Part shown: piece after piece, positions 36,096-43,514 of the stretch
Layout: the number at the start of each line of letters is the position of its first letter
Numbering within the stretch: position 1 is the stretch's first letter
From: Gaiellales bacterium
GTDB taxonomy: Bacteria; Actinomycetota; Thermoleophilia; Gaiellales; JAICJC01
Direction: 5' to 3'
Length of the DNA stretch: 64,000 nucleotides
Assembly: GCA_036273515.1 (NCBI GenBank)
Contig: DASUHM010000069.1
Location: 1-64,000 of the forward strand
Position numbers and translations under genes: made by a program
Notes under the pieces: model-generated
Told to the model about the DNA's origin: nothing
Database searches by the model: none
The model's input: the letters and a program-made list of their open reading frames with translations, nothing else

Positions 36096-36113
36096 TTAGT
36101 GAATATTCACTAA
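36096..36113. promoter_or_regulatory. Palindromic TetR operator
   Basis: TTAGTGAATATTCACTAA is a perfect 18-nt palindrome, AT-rich against a GC-rich background, directly ahead of the tetR start. TGAATATTCA half-sites of this form are common TetR operators. Confidence 0.8.
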
Positions 36114-36132
36114 AGCGGCAAACCGGAACCTC

Positions 36133-36164
36133 GCGGGGCGCGGACTGGTGTGTCCGCGCCCCGC
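36133..36164 (-). terminator. Hairpin after the transglycosylase-like gene
   Basis: GCGGGGCGCGGAC (36133-36145) pairs perfectly with GTCCGCGCCCCGC (36152-36164), loop of 6 nt, beginning 11 nt after the stop codon at 36176-36178. Confidence 0.68.
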
Positions 36165-36175
36165 CGGTCCGGCGG

Positions 36176-36736
36176 TCAGAGAAGCCCGCAGGCCGCGGCC
36201 GAGCTCGGCCACGGCGAGAACCCGACCGCGAGCGTCGCCCGGTAGGCCGCGGCCGTCTGCATCGGGGCGGGCCAGCTGTTGGCGTCCCCCCAGATGCCCA
36301 CGTAGCCGGGGCCGTAGGTCTGCTCGAACGACGGGTCCATCTGGTATCCGCCGTAGTACGGGCCCGCGGGCGAGTACGCCCACCAGGAGCCCTCGTAGCT
36401 GTGGATGCACGCGAGGTCCGCGTACACCGGCGCCCGCAGGCGCAGCTCCGCGCGGTACTTGTGCGCGCGCAGGTGCCAGCGGGCATCCATCGCCTCGAGC
36501 GCCGCCACGTCGACCGTGAGCCGCTCGCGGCTATGAGGAGTCAGGATGATGCCGAGCTTCCACGCCCGGTTGACCGCCCGGTCACGCCGGAGGCGAATCT
36601 CCTGGCGCAGCTTGTGGACGAGCTTGGGATGGGGAGCCTGCCACCACGGGACGAAGCCAGGTTGGGAGGCGAGTGCACTCGGTGCTGTGATCGTTGTGGC
36701 CGCGAGCACCGTCGCGGCGGCGATTTTGACCTTCAG
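36176..36736 (-). CDS. Secreted transglycosylase-like (Rpf-type) protein
   Basis: A 186-residue exoprotein. Starting at a CTG (36736) the N-terminus is MKVKIAAATVLAATTITAPS, an ideal signal peptide, with GGAGAG about 9 nt upstream; the first conventional start (GTG 36709) would lose the charged n-region. The C-terminal ~80 residues, CIHSYEGSWWAYSPAGPYYG then YQMDPSF, match the lysozyme-like fold of resuscitation-promoting factors, with the Glu of YEG as catalytic acid. It would cleave peptidoglycan glycan strands. The middle is a basic helical linker. A structured 200-nt leader precedes it and a terminator follows. Confidence 0.8.
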   Translation of the reverse strand: MKVKIAAATVLAATTITAPSALASQPGFVPWWQAPHPKLVHKLRQEIRLRRDRAVNRAWKLGIILTPHSRERLTVDVAALEAMDARWHLRAHKYRAELRLRAPVYADLACIHSYEGSWWAYSPAGPYYGGYQMDPSFEQTYGPGYVGIWGDANSWPAPMQTAAAYRATLAVGFSPWPSSAAACGLL

Positions 36737-36939
36737 GGCTTCTCTCCTTCATCGACAGCAAGAGCACTGCCGGCTGGACGCCCTCTTTGACCAGCCGCGC
36801 AGGCGAACGCCCCCGTGTGGGGACTCCGCGGTGTTGCTTCCGATCGCTGTTCCGGCGCGCCTTTGCGCCTCCGGCGATCGGGCCCGTGTGCTCCGGCCTT
36901 CGGCACACCCCCAGCGGCCAGAGCGAAGCCGGGAGTGTA
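36737..36939 (-). promoter_or_regulatory. Promoter and long structured leader of the transglycosylase-like gene
   Basis: TACACT (36934-36939, minus strand) is a plausible -10. The ~190-nt leader can form several stems, for example CGATCGC...GCGATCG enclosing CCGG(A)GGCGC-AAA-GGCGC/GCCGG, and CCCC-ACAC-GGGG. Genes of this type are often under c-di-AMP riboswitch control, but the conserved ydaO core (GGGTGAATCC, CCCGAAYCCGTCAGCTAACC-like) is not found here. It is therefore only a candidate structured leader. Confidence 0.35.
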
Positions 36940-37013
36940 GATACCCGTACGGACGCAGGCGCAGTCACCGGCACTCATGTTGTGCGCACTTTGCGCCGAT
37001 TACGTCGATAGAC

Positions 37014-37736
37014 ATGTCCTCCCTGTCCCGTCAGCAGGCGATCTCGATGCTCTTCTCCGGCCTCGCCGCCGATCTCGAGTCGGACGACGGCGCGATCGTG
37101 ACCGTGCAGCCGTCCGGCATGGCCGGCGACACGGTCTGGGTCACCGCCCCGCGGCTCGCCGTGGCCGGTGGCATGCGCCTGCGCGGCCGGCTGCTGGACG
37201 GGGCCGGCGAGCCCTGGATCGTCACCCTCGTCGTCGACGAGGCCGACTTCCACAGCCACGACCTGGCCCGGGTCCGCCTGCGCGCCGAGGCCGTGACCGC
37301 CGACGCCAGCCGCCGCCGCACCCCGCGCGTCCCGGCCGGCGGCATCGCCTGGCTCTCCGCCGTGAACTGCCAGCACGTCGTCGACGGCGACCGCGTCGAC
37401 GGCACGATGGTCGACCTCTCCCGCGACGGCGTCGCGTTCGCGACCAACCGGGTGCTGCGGCCCGGCGACCGGCTCACCTTCCACGGCCGCTTCTTCGCCG
37501 ACACCGTCGAGGCCGAGGTGCGCGTGACCTCGGTGCGCGACGCCGCGTCCGGCCGTCTCGTCGTCGGCTGCAGCTTCATCGAGATCGACGCCCCGAACCA
37601 GGCTCGCGTCGCGCGTCTCGCCGAGAACGCGCCCACCCCGGCCCGGCCCGCCGCGTTCGACGTCTCCCAGCTCCGCGTCCTCGCAACCGAGGGAGAGCCC
37701 GAGCAGGGCGGCTGGCGGCGCCGCTTCAAGCGGTAA
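37014..37736 (+). CDS. PilZ-domain protein
   Basis: A 240-residue cytoplasmic protein. The N-terminal half resembles the YcgR-N-like beta domain; the C-terminal PilZ domain shows the c-di-GMP ligands RRRTPR (RxxxR) near residue 100 and DLSRDGVAF (D/NxSxxG) near 138. It would respond to c-di-GMP by changing motility, envelope or wall functions. It is divergent from the transglycosylase-like gene and upstream of a small membrane protein (13-nt gap). The start at 37014 gives the shortest full-length domain; the frame extends upstream without similarity. Confidence 0.88.
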   Translation: MSSLSRQQAISMLFSGLAADLESDDGAIVTVQPSGMAGDTVWVTAPRLAVAGGMRLRGRLLDGAGEPWIVTLVVDEADFHSHDLARVRLRAEAVTADASRRRTPRVPAGGIAWLSAVNCQHVVDGDRVDGTMVDLSRDGVAFATNRVLRPGDRLTFHGRFFADTVEAEVRVTSVRDAASGRLVVGCSFIEIDAPNQARVARLAENAPTPARPAAFDVSQLRVLATEGEPEQGGWRRRFKR

Positions 37737-37749
37737 GGTACGGACCGCC

Positions 37750-37938
37750 ATGGGCGGTCCCCGCATCTACCCGCTCTTCTTCGCGATCGCGATCATCTGC
37801 TACGTGGCCGCGGTGATCATCGCCTTCCCGCTGGGCGCGTTGCTCGAGCTCGTGCGCGAGGACATCAGCCTGATCCCGCTCTCGATCGGGGCGTTCGCGA
37901 TGTCGATCGCGATGCTGCTCGAGACGCGGGCGGGCTAG
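37750..37938 (+). CDS. Small two-helix membrane protein
   Basis: A 62-residue protein with two hydrophobic segments, IYPLFFAIAIICYVAAVIIAF and LIPLSIGAFAMSIAMLL, separated by a polar loop (ELVREDIS). The family is unknown. It is 13 nt downstream of the PilZ gene on the same strand and codon use matches its neighbours, so it is probably a real gene cotranscribed with it. Confidence 0.6.
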   Translation: MGGPRIYPLFFAIAIICYVAAVIIAFPLGALLELVREDISLIPLSIGAFAMSIAMLLETRAG

Positions 37939-37973
37939 CCCCCGCCGCCGCCCGCCCGGCCTATGCTGATCGG

Positions 37974-38378
37974 GTGACGCTCCACTGCAGCGAGGACGAG
38001 TTCGCGGCCGTCGCCGAGGCCGAGCTCGACGCGCTGCCGGCGTGGATCAAGGAACGGATCGGGGCCGCCAACGTTGCGATCGACGTGCAGGACGAGCGGC
38101 CCGGCTCGCCAGGCACGCTCGGCCTCTTCCGCCAGTCGACCATGCAGGGCATGCCAATCGCCGAGATCACCCTCTTCCGGCACCCGATCCTGCGCGCCGC
38201 CGGCCGCCGCGAGAACCTGCGCCGGGCCGTCCACGACGTGCTCCTGCACGAGCTCGGCCACCTGTTCGGGATGACCGAGTCCGACCTGGACGAGTTCTCG
38301 ATCGGCAACAACCCGCGGCCCGGGGCGATGCCGGTGCACCCGCCGGGCGCTCAGCCCTCGCCCAGCGCGCGCAGGTAG
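37974..38378 (+). CDS. Zincin-like metallopeptidase
   Basis: A 134-residue member of the short zincin-like metallopeptidase family (PF06262 type). The extended zinc motif HExxHxxGxxxxxxD is visible (LLHELGHLFGMTESDLDEF), with a preceding beta-sheet part that has TLFRHPIL. Small cytoplasmic proteins of this family are widespread in actinobacteria and mostly uncharacterised. TATGCT lies 6 nt before the GTG, a leaderless-type start. The 3' end overlaps the convergent MBL gene by 28 nt. Confidence 0.87.
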   Translation: MTLHCSEDEFAAVAEAELDALPAWIKERIGAANVAIDVQDERPGSPGTLGLFRQSTMQGMPIAEITLFRHPILRAAGRRENLRRAVHDVLLHELGHLFGMTESDLDEFSIGNNPRPGAMPVHPPGAQPSPSARR

Positions 38379-39148
38379 CGGTCGGCCGAGCGCAGCACCT
38401 TCGCGCGGGCATCGCCGGCCATGATCGCCGGCCACCAGGCGCCGTAGACGCGGTCGAACGCGAGCTCCGCGATCCGCGCGCGGATACGGCGGATCTCGGC
38501 GGCGGGGAGCGGGATCAGGTTGGGGTAGCTGTACATGAAGCTGGCCCAGTCGCGGTCGGACACGACCTGGACGATGTCGCCGGAGAGCAGGGCGCCGCGG
38601 CCGCCGGCGCCGCCACGCCAGAGGCACACCGTCCCGCCCTCGAAGTGACCGCCGAGGCGGTGCAGCTCGAGGCCGTCGCCGAGGTCGAGCCGCTCGCCCG
38701 ACCAGTGCTCGACCCGTGCGTCCGGCCGCATCACGTGCTCGCGGTCGGCCGCGTGCAGGAGCACCCGCGCGTCGAGCCGCTCGGCCCACTCGACCATCGC
38801 CGAGTAGTAGTGGGGATGCGAGATGGCGATCGTGTGCACGCCGCCGGCGGCGCGCACGGCGGCCTCGGTCTCGGCGTCGATCAGCGTGATGCAGTCCCAC
38901 AGGAGCCCACCGACGTGGAGCGCCCGCTGGCCGATCCCGAAGCTCGGCTCGGTGCCGATCCCGAGCAGGCCCGGCTCGACCACCTCGATGCGGTTCCGGT
39001 ACCCCGCCGCCAGCTCGGCCAGCGTCGTCCAGCGCTGGCCTGCGTGGCCGACGTACTGGCGCTCGTCGAGGCAGATCGGGCAGGCAGGCGGCGGCTCCGG
39101 CGACGGCGGGTACTGCGTCCCGCAGGTGACGCAGACGAAAGCGTCCAC
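38351..39148 (-). CDS. MBL-fold hydrolase with N-terminal zinc ribbon
   Basis: A 265-residue protein. It opens with a rubredoxin-like CVTC...CPIC zinc knuckle, then a metallo-beta-lactamase fold in which the usual HxHxDH is reduced to SHPHYY, with GGHFEGG, LLSGDIVQVV and a later Trp/Pro-rich end. Three or more metal ligands appear retained. It is 7 nt downstream of a formaldehyde-dehydrogenase-like gene; an MBL hydrolase next to such a dehydrogenase is the usual arrangement for thiol-dependent formaldehyde oxidation in actinobacteria. GTG start. Confidence 0.8.
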   Translation of the reverse strand: MDAFVCVTCGTQYPPSPEPPPACPICLDERQYVGHAGQRWTTLAELAAGYRNRIEVVEPGLLGIGTEPSFGIGQRALHVGGLLWDCITLIDAETEAAVRAAGGVHTIAISHPHYYSAMVEWAERLDARVLLHAADREHVMRPDARVEHWSGERLDLGDGLELHRLGGHFEGGTVCLWRGGAGGRGALLSGDIVQVVSDRDWASFMYSYPNLIPLPAAEIRRIRARIAELAFDRVYGAWWPAIMAGDARAKVLRSADRYLRALGEG

Positions 39149-39155
39149 GGCGCGG

Positions 39156-40262
39156 CTAGGAGTAGTGGATCACGCTGCGGATGCCGTCCTGGGCCTCCAT
39201 CAGCTCGAAGCCCCGGTTCACCTCGGCCAGCGTGAGGTGGTGCGAGACGAACGGGTCGACGTCGATGTCGCCCGCCAGCCAGCGCTCGATCAGCGCCGGG
39301 ACGCCCTCGCGGCCCTTGACGCCGCCGAACGACGAGCCCGCGATCCGCCGGCCGGTGATCAGGAAGCGGGGGATGACGTCGAGCGTCTCGCCCTTCCCGG
39401 CCACGCCGGCGACGGTGGCGAGGCCCCAGCCCATCCGGGCGGCCTCCACGGCCTGGCGCATGACCCGGACGTTGCCGGTGGCCTCGAAGGTGTAGTCGGC
39501 GCCGAAGCCGCCGGTCATCTCGATGATCTGGGGGACGACGTCTTCGCCGCCGATCAGGAGGTCGGTGGCGCCCTGGCCCCTGGCCAGCTCGAGCCGGTCG
39601 GCCGACATGTCGACGCAGACGATCCGCTCGGCGCCCTGCAGCCGGCAGCCGGCCACGGCCCCGAGGCCCACCATGCCGGCGCCGAAGACGACGCAGGTCG
39701 TGCCGGGCTCGACCTTGGCGGTGTTCATCGCCGCGCCGAGACCGGTCGAGAGCCCGCAGGCGAACAGGCATGCACGGTCGAGCGGCGCCTCCGGGTTGAT
39801 CTTCGCGAGCGCGATCTCGGGCATGACCGTGTACTCCGCGAACGTCGACGTGCCCATGAAGTGGCGGATGGGCTCGCCGTTTCGCGACAGCCGGGCGGTG
39901 CCGTCGGGCAGGTAGCCCTTGCCCTGCATGTCGCGGATCGCGAGGCACAGGTTCGTGCGCGGGCTGAGACAGTGGACGCACTTCCCGCACTGGGGCGAGA
40001 AGAGGGTCACGACGTGGTCGCCCGCGGAGACCAGCGTCACCCCGTCGCCGACCCGCTCGACGACGCCGGCACCCTCGTGCCCGAGCACGGTCGGGGCGTA
40101 GCCGGACGGGTCCGCGCCGGACGCCGTGTAGAGGTCGGTGTGGCACACGCCGCACGCCTCCAACCGGACGAGCACCTCGCCCGGGCCGGGATCGGCGAGG
40201 TCGACCTCCTGGACGACGAGCGGTGCGCCGAACCCCTCCAACACCGCTGCCTGCATCCTCAT
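39156..40262 (-). CDS. Class III/formaldehyde-type zinc alcohol dehydrogenase
   Basis: A 368-residue zinc MDR enzyme: catalytic ligands in CGVCHTD and GHEGAG, four-Cys structural zinc lobe QCGKCVHCLSPRTNLC, and Rossmann VVFGAGMVGLGAVAG with following VDMS, so NAD(H). Length and motifs fit S-(hydroxymethyl)glutathione or -mycothiol dehydrogenases, which oxidise formaldehyde adducts; in an actinobacterium mycothiol is likelier. The ATG at 40262 has TACACT 8 nt upstream. The MBL hydrolase gene follows after 7 nt. Confidence 0.85.
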   Translation of the reverse strand: MRMQAAVLEGFGAPLVVQEVDLADPGPGEVLVRLEACGVCHTDLYTASGADPSGYAPTVLGHEGAGVVERVGDGVTLVSAGDHVVTLFSPQCGKCVHCLSPRTNLCLAIRDMQGKGYLPDGTARLSRNGEPIRHFMGTSTFAEYTVMPEIALAKINPEAPLDRACLFACGLSTGLGAAMNTAKVEPGTTCVVFGAGMVGLGAVAGCRLQGAERIVCVDMSADRLELARGQGATDLLIGGEDVVPQIIEMTGGFGADYTFEATGNVRVMRQAVEAARMGWGLATVAGVAGKGETLDVIPRFLITGRRIAGSSFGGVKGREGVPALIERWLAGDIDVDPFVSHHLTLAEVNRGFELMEAQDGIRSVIHYS

Positions 40263-40270
40263 AGGGCGCG

Positions 40271-40280
40271 AGTGTACCCT
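40271..40280. promoter_or_regulatory. Overlapping divergent -10 elements
   Basis: In AGTGTACCCT, TACACT (minus strand, 40271-40276) precedes the dehydrogenase ATG by 8 nt and TACCCT (plus strand, 40275-40280) precedes the GTG at 40294 by 13 nt. The two hexamers share TA. Confidence 0.5.
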
Positions 40281-40293
40281 GTCCGCCGACACC

Positions 40294-41043
40294 GTGGCCG
40301 ACACCATCCCGAACGCCGACATCGTCCTCGAGGCCGACCGCCTGCTCGGGGCCGCGGGCGAGGCTGATGTGCCGGTCCGGCTGGTGGGCGGGCTGGCCGT
40401 CCGGGCGCACCTGCCGGCGGGGACGGAGCCGATCATCGTGCGCGAGTACAAGGACATCGACCTCGTCACGCTGAAGGGCCGCGGCCGGGCCGTCTCGGCG
40501 TTCATGACCGAGCAGGGCTACGAGGCCGACCGGGTGTTCAACACCACGAACGGCCACCGCCGGCTGCTCTACTACGACGTCCCTCACCAGCGCCAGGTGG
40601 ACGTCTTCGTCGGCGCGTTCGAGATGTGCCATTCGATCCCGATCACCGACCGGATCGACCTGCACCCGACCGCCGTGCCGCTGGCCGAGCTCATGCTCAC
40701 GAAGATGCAGATCGTCGAGCTGAACGCGAAGGATCAGTCCGACATCGTCACGATGCTCTTCCACAACGACGTGGGCGACGGCGACGACGGCATGATCAAC
40801 GCGAAGCGGGTCGGGGTGCTGTGCGCGGCCGACTGGGGCCTGTGGCGGACGACGAAGATGAACACCGAGCGCACCCGCCAGGCGCTCGCCAACGGGGCGC
40901 CCGACGTGCGCGAGGTGGCCGAGCCGCGGCTGGAGCGGCTGTGGCAGGCGATCGAGGCTGCGCCCAAGTCCGGGCGCTGGAAGATGCGAAACCGCGTCGG
41001 CGACAAGGTGCGCTGGTACGAGGAGCCCGAAGAGGTCGGATAG
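40294..41043 (+). CDS. Nucleotidyltransferase-fold protein of unknown role
   Basis: A 249-residue protein. VRLVGGLAVRAHL and YKDIDLVTLKGRG recall the GG...DxD core of polymerase-beta-type nucleotidyltransferases (the AbiEii/MNT-like group), and VDVFVGAF may supply the third acidic residue. The rest, with ELMLTKMQIVELNAKDQSDIVTMLF, is helical. No HEPN or antitoxin partner is adjacent, so a toxin-antitoxin role is not supported. The GTG at 40294 is chosen as the first in-frame standard start after the shared promoter. Confidence 0.65.
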   Translation: MADTIPNADIVLEADRLLGAAGEADVPVRLVGGLAVRAHLPAGTEPIIVREYKDIDLVTLKGRGRAVSAFMTEQGYEADRVFNTTNGHRRLLYYDVPHQRQVDVFVGAFEMCHSIPITDRIDLHPTAVPLAELMLTKMQIVELNAKDQSDIVTMLFHNDVGDGDDGMINAKRVGVLCAADWGLWRTTKMNTERTRQALANGAPDVREVAEPRLERLWQAIEAAPKSGRWKMRNRVGDKVRWYEEPEEVG

Positions 41044-41064
41044 GCGGGGCCTGGCCCCGCGGCC

Positions 41065-42552
41065 TCACGGCCGGGAGCGCAGCGCGATGTAGAGGTCGAC
41101 CCGGTCCTCCATCGAGCCGAGGTCGCGGCCCGTCAGCTGCTCCACCCGGTCGAGCCGATGGCGGAGCGTGTTCACGTGCACGTGGAGGGCGGTGGCCGTC
41201 TCCTGCCAGCGGCAGCCGGAGGAGAGGAAGCGGTCGAGCGTCTCGACGAGCCGCGAGCGGCGGCGGGCGTCGTGCTCCTCGAGCGGCCGCAGCAGCGCCC
41301 GCCGGAACGCGGCCAGCACCTCCTCGTCCTGGAGCGCCAGCAGCAGCGAGTGGGAGCCGACCTGGTCGTGGGTCGCCCAGCCGGCGTCGCGCCGCAGCCG
41401 GGCGAACCGGCAGGCGTGGCGCGCCTCCACGACGGCCGTGCGCAGGCCCGACGAGTCGGCCGCGATCCCGCCGACGCCGATCGGCTCCTCCATGCGCTCG
41501 TGCAGCCGCGCCGCCAGCCGGGCCAGCCCGTCCTCGTCGCCGGGCCAGCCGACGATGGCCACGAGCTCTCGCGTCTTCACCGCCGCGACCGAGACGACCT
41601 CGGCGTCCGCCAGCGCGCTCTCGAGCCGGTCGAGGCCGACGTCCCCGTCCTCGCACTCGCACACCACGGCGGCGAGCGGGGCGGAGGCGTCGAGGCCGAA
41701 CGTCGCCAGGCGGGCGGCGGTGGTGCGGGCCTGCGACTGCCCGGCCATGATCAGGTCGATCAGCTCCGCCGCCAGGCGGCGCTCGTTCTCGCGCAGGACC
41801 TGCAGCCGGGCCAGCTCGAGCCCGAGGAAGGGGAGCGCCTGGTCGACCGCCGCCCGGTCGTCGTCGCCGAGGCCGGACTTGCCGGCGGACACGACCAGGT
41901 GGGCCTCGGTGCGGCCGACGGCGACGATCGGGAACGCCACCCAGCCGTTCGCGGTCACCGGCTGCGGCTGGGCCAGCGCGGCCCGGTCGGCGCACACGCA
42001 GGCGACGTCGCGGGCGGTCGCGGCGCCGGCGATCACGTGCCGGCCGCGGCCGAGCATCCACGGCCGCAGGCTCGTGTCGAGCACGTCGAGGATGCCGTCG
42101 AGGCCGGCGCCGTGGCCGGCCGCGTGCACCAGCTGGTCGTTGCGCAGCACCCGCTCGCGCAGCGCCTCCTCGCGCTGGCCGTACACCCGGTCGACGAAGG
42201 CCCGCGAGACGGCGATGAACGGCACGTCGAACGGGACGGCGAAGAGCGGCAGCCCGGCCGCCTCGCATGCGTCGATCAGGTCGGGCGGCATGACCGCGTC
42301 GGGTTGCGGCAGTCCGTAGCCGAGCGCGGCCACGTCGCTGGCCTCGAGCGGGGCCACGAACCCGGTGCTGGTGGTGCCCGCGTCGCGCCACACGCCGGTG
42401 GTCAGGATGACCTCGCCGCCCTGCAGGTAGCGGGTGGGATCGGCCAGCTCGGTCGTGTGCACCCAGCGGATGACGCGCTCGAAGTCGCCAGCGACCACGA
42501 CCTGGAGGTCGAGCTCGGGTACCGCCAGCAGCTCGCAGACACGCATCGCCAT
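41065..42552 (-). CDS. PucR-family transcriptional regulator
   Basis: A 495-residue PucR-type regulator: N-terminal purine-catabolism domain (RVIRWVHTTELADPTRYLQGGEVILTTGVWRD), a central GGDEF-like degenerate domain, and the C-terminal PucR helix-turn-helix (RWQETATALHVHVNTLRHRLDRVEQLTGRDL). Family members sense nitrogenous catabolites such as allantoin, purines and amino acids. It is divergent from an eight-gene permease/ureohydrolase run with a 68-nt intergene containing the near-palindrome TACAACGTTGCA, making it the natural regulator of that locus. Confidence 0.92.
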   Translation of the reverse strand: MAMRVCELLAVPELDLQVVVAGDFERVIRWVHTTELADPTRYLQGGEVILTTGVWRDAGTTSTGFVAPLEASDVAALGYGLPQPDAVMPPDLIDACEAAGLPLFAVPFDVPFIAVSRAFVDRVYGQREEALRERVLRNDQLVHAAGHGAGLDGILDVLDTSLRPWMLGRGRHVIAGAATARDVACVCADRAALAQPQPVTANGWVAFPIVAVGRTEAHLVVSAGKSGLGDDDRAAVDQALPFLGLELARLQVLRENERRLAAELIDLIMAGQSQARTTAARLATFGLDASAPLAAVVCECEDGDVGLDRLESALADAEVVSVAAVKTRELVAIVGWPGDEDGLARLAARLHERMEEPIGVGGIAADSSGLRTAVVEARHACRFARLRRDAGWATHDQVGSHSLLLALQDEEVLAAFRRALLRPLEEHDARRRSRLVETLDRFLSSGCRWQETATALHVHVNTLRHRLDRVEQLTGRDLGSMEDRVDLYIALRSRP

Positions 42553-42620
42553 TGGATGATCCTCTAACCGCGATCGTACAACGTTGCAGGGTTCGACCCT
42601 TGTGACAGGGGCACCAATCC

Positions 42621-43514
42621 ATGAGACTCGCGCCGATGGGGGGGTTCACCTGGCCCGGCGATCACCGCGCCGCCCTGGCGCTCACGTTCGACGTCGACGC
42701 CGAATCCGCCATCCTGGCGGTCGACCCCAAGTACGCCGGTCGCCTGACGACCATGAGCCACCAGGCCTACGGGCCGAAGGTGGGCGTCCCCCGCATCCTG
42801 CGGATGCTGGAGCGCAACGGCATCACGGGCAGCTTCTTCGTGCCCGGCCTGACCGCCGACCGCTACCCCGGCACGGTCGAGGCGATCGTCGCCGCCGGCC
42901 ACGACCTGGGCCACCACGGGTACTCGCATGTCCCCTATCACGACCTCTCAGACGACGAGCAGCGCGCGGATGTTGAGCGCGCGCTCGAAAGCCTCGAGCG
43001 GATCACCGGCCGCCGGCCGGAGGGATTCCGGGCGCCGTGGTGGGAGCTGACCGACTCCACGCCGGCCCTGCTGGCCGAGTACGGCTTTCGCTGGGACTCG
43101 AGCATGATGGACGACGACCGCCCCTACCTGCTCGACACCGGGAACGGCATCCTGGCCGAGCTGCCGGTCCACTGGATGCTCGACGACTGGGAGCAGTACG
43201 CCTTCCTGCCGGAGCCGAATGTCGGCGCCGTGATCGAGTCGCCGGCCAAGGTGCTCGACCTGTGGACGGGCGAGCTCGACGCCCTCGCCGCCGAGGGCGG
43301 CCTCATGATCCTGACGAGCCACCCGTTCCTGTCCGGCCGGGCCTCGCGCGTCGCCACCCTCGAGCGGGTCGTCGACCATGCGCGCGCCGCCGGCGGGATC
43401 TGGATCGCACCGCTCAGCGAGATCGCCGCGCACGCGCGCGCGGCCGTCGTGGAGACCGACGCCCGGCCGGTGCCGAGCGTCCACATCGAGGAGGGCATCT
43501 ATGACCGCGGCTGA
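42621..43514 (+). CDS. CE4-type polysaccharide deacetylase/PuuE-like amidohydrolase
   Basis: A 297-residue NodB-fold enzyme. Metal and catalytic residues are visible: LTFDVDAES (Asp), GHHGYSHVPYH (His pair), FRAPWWELT and ILTSHPFLSG. The DVDAES start and length are those of the PuuE-like allantoinase/cyclic imidase and HpPgdA subgroup, which act on small amides or cyclic ureides rather than on chitin. Context (PucR, permeases, ureohydrolases) favours a small nitrogenous substrate. No signal peptide. It overlaps the permease start by 14 nt. Confidence 0.85.
   Translation: MRLAPMGGFTWPGDHRAALALTFDVDAESAILAVDPKYAGRLTTMSHQAYGPKVGVPRILRMLERNGITGSFFVPGLTADRYPGTVEAIVAAGHDLGHHGYSHVPYHDLSDDEQRADVERALESLERITGRRPEGFRAPWWELTDSTPALLAEYGFRWDSSMMDDDRPYLLDTGNGILAELPVHWMLDDWEQYAFLPEPNVGAVIESPAKVLDLWTGELDALAAEGGLMILTSHPFLSGRASRVATLERVVDHARAAGGIWIAPLSEIAAHARAAVVETDARPVPSVHIEEGIYDRG

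Noticed and set aside
36737-36939. c-di-AMP (ydaO) or c-di-GMP (GEMM) riboswitch ahead of the transglycosylase gene
   Set aside because: The conserved ydaO strings are absent, and the GCGCAAAGGCG stretch resembles GEMM only over a few bases without its GGTAGCGGGG partner.
42553-42620. Guanidine (ykkC) riboswitch ahead of the ureohydrolase operon
   Set aside because: The gap is only 68 nt and lacks the conserved ACGR motifs of the known guanidine classes.
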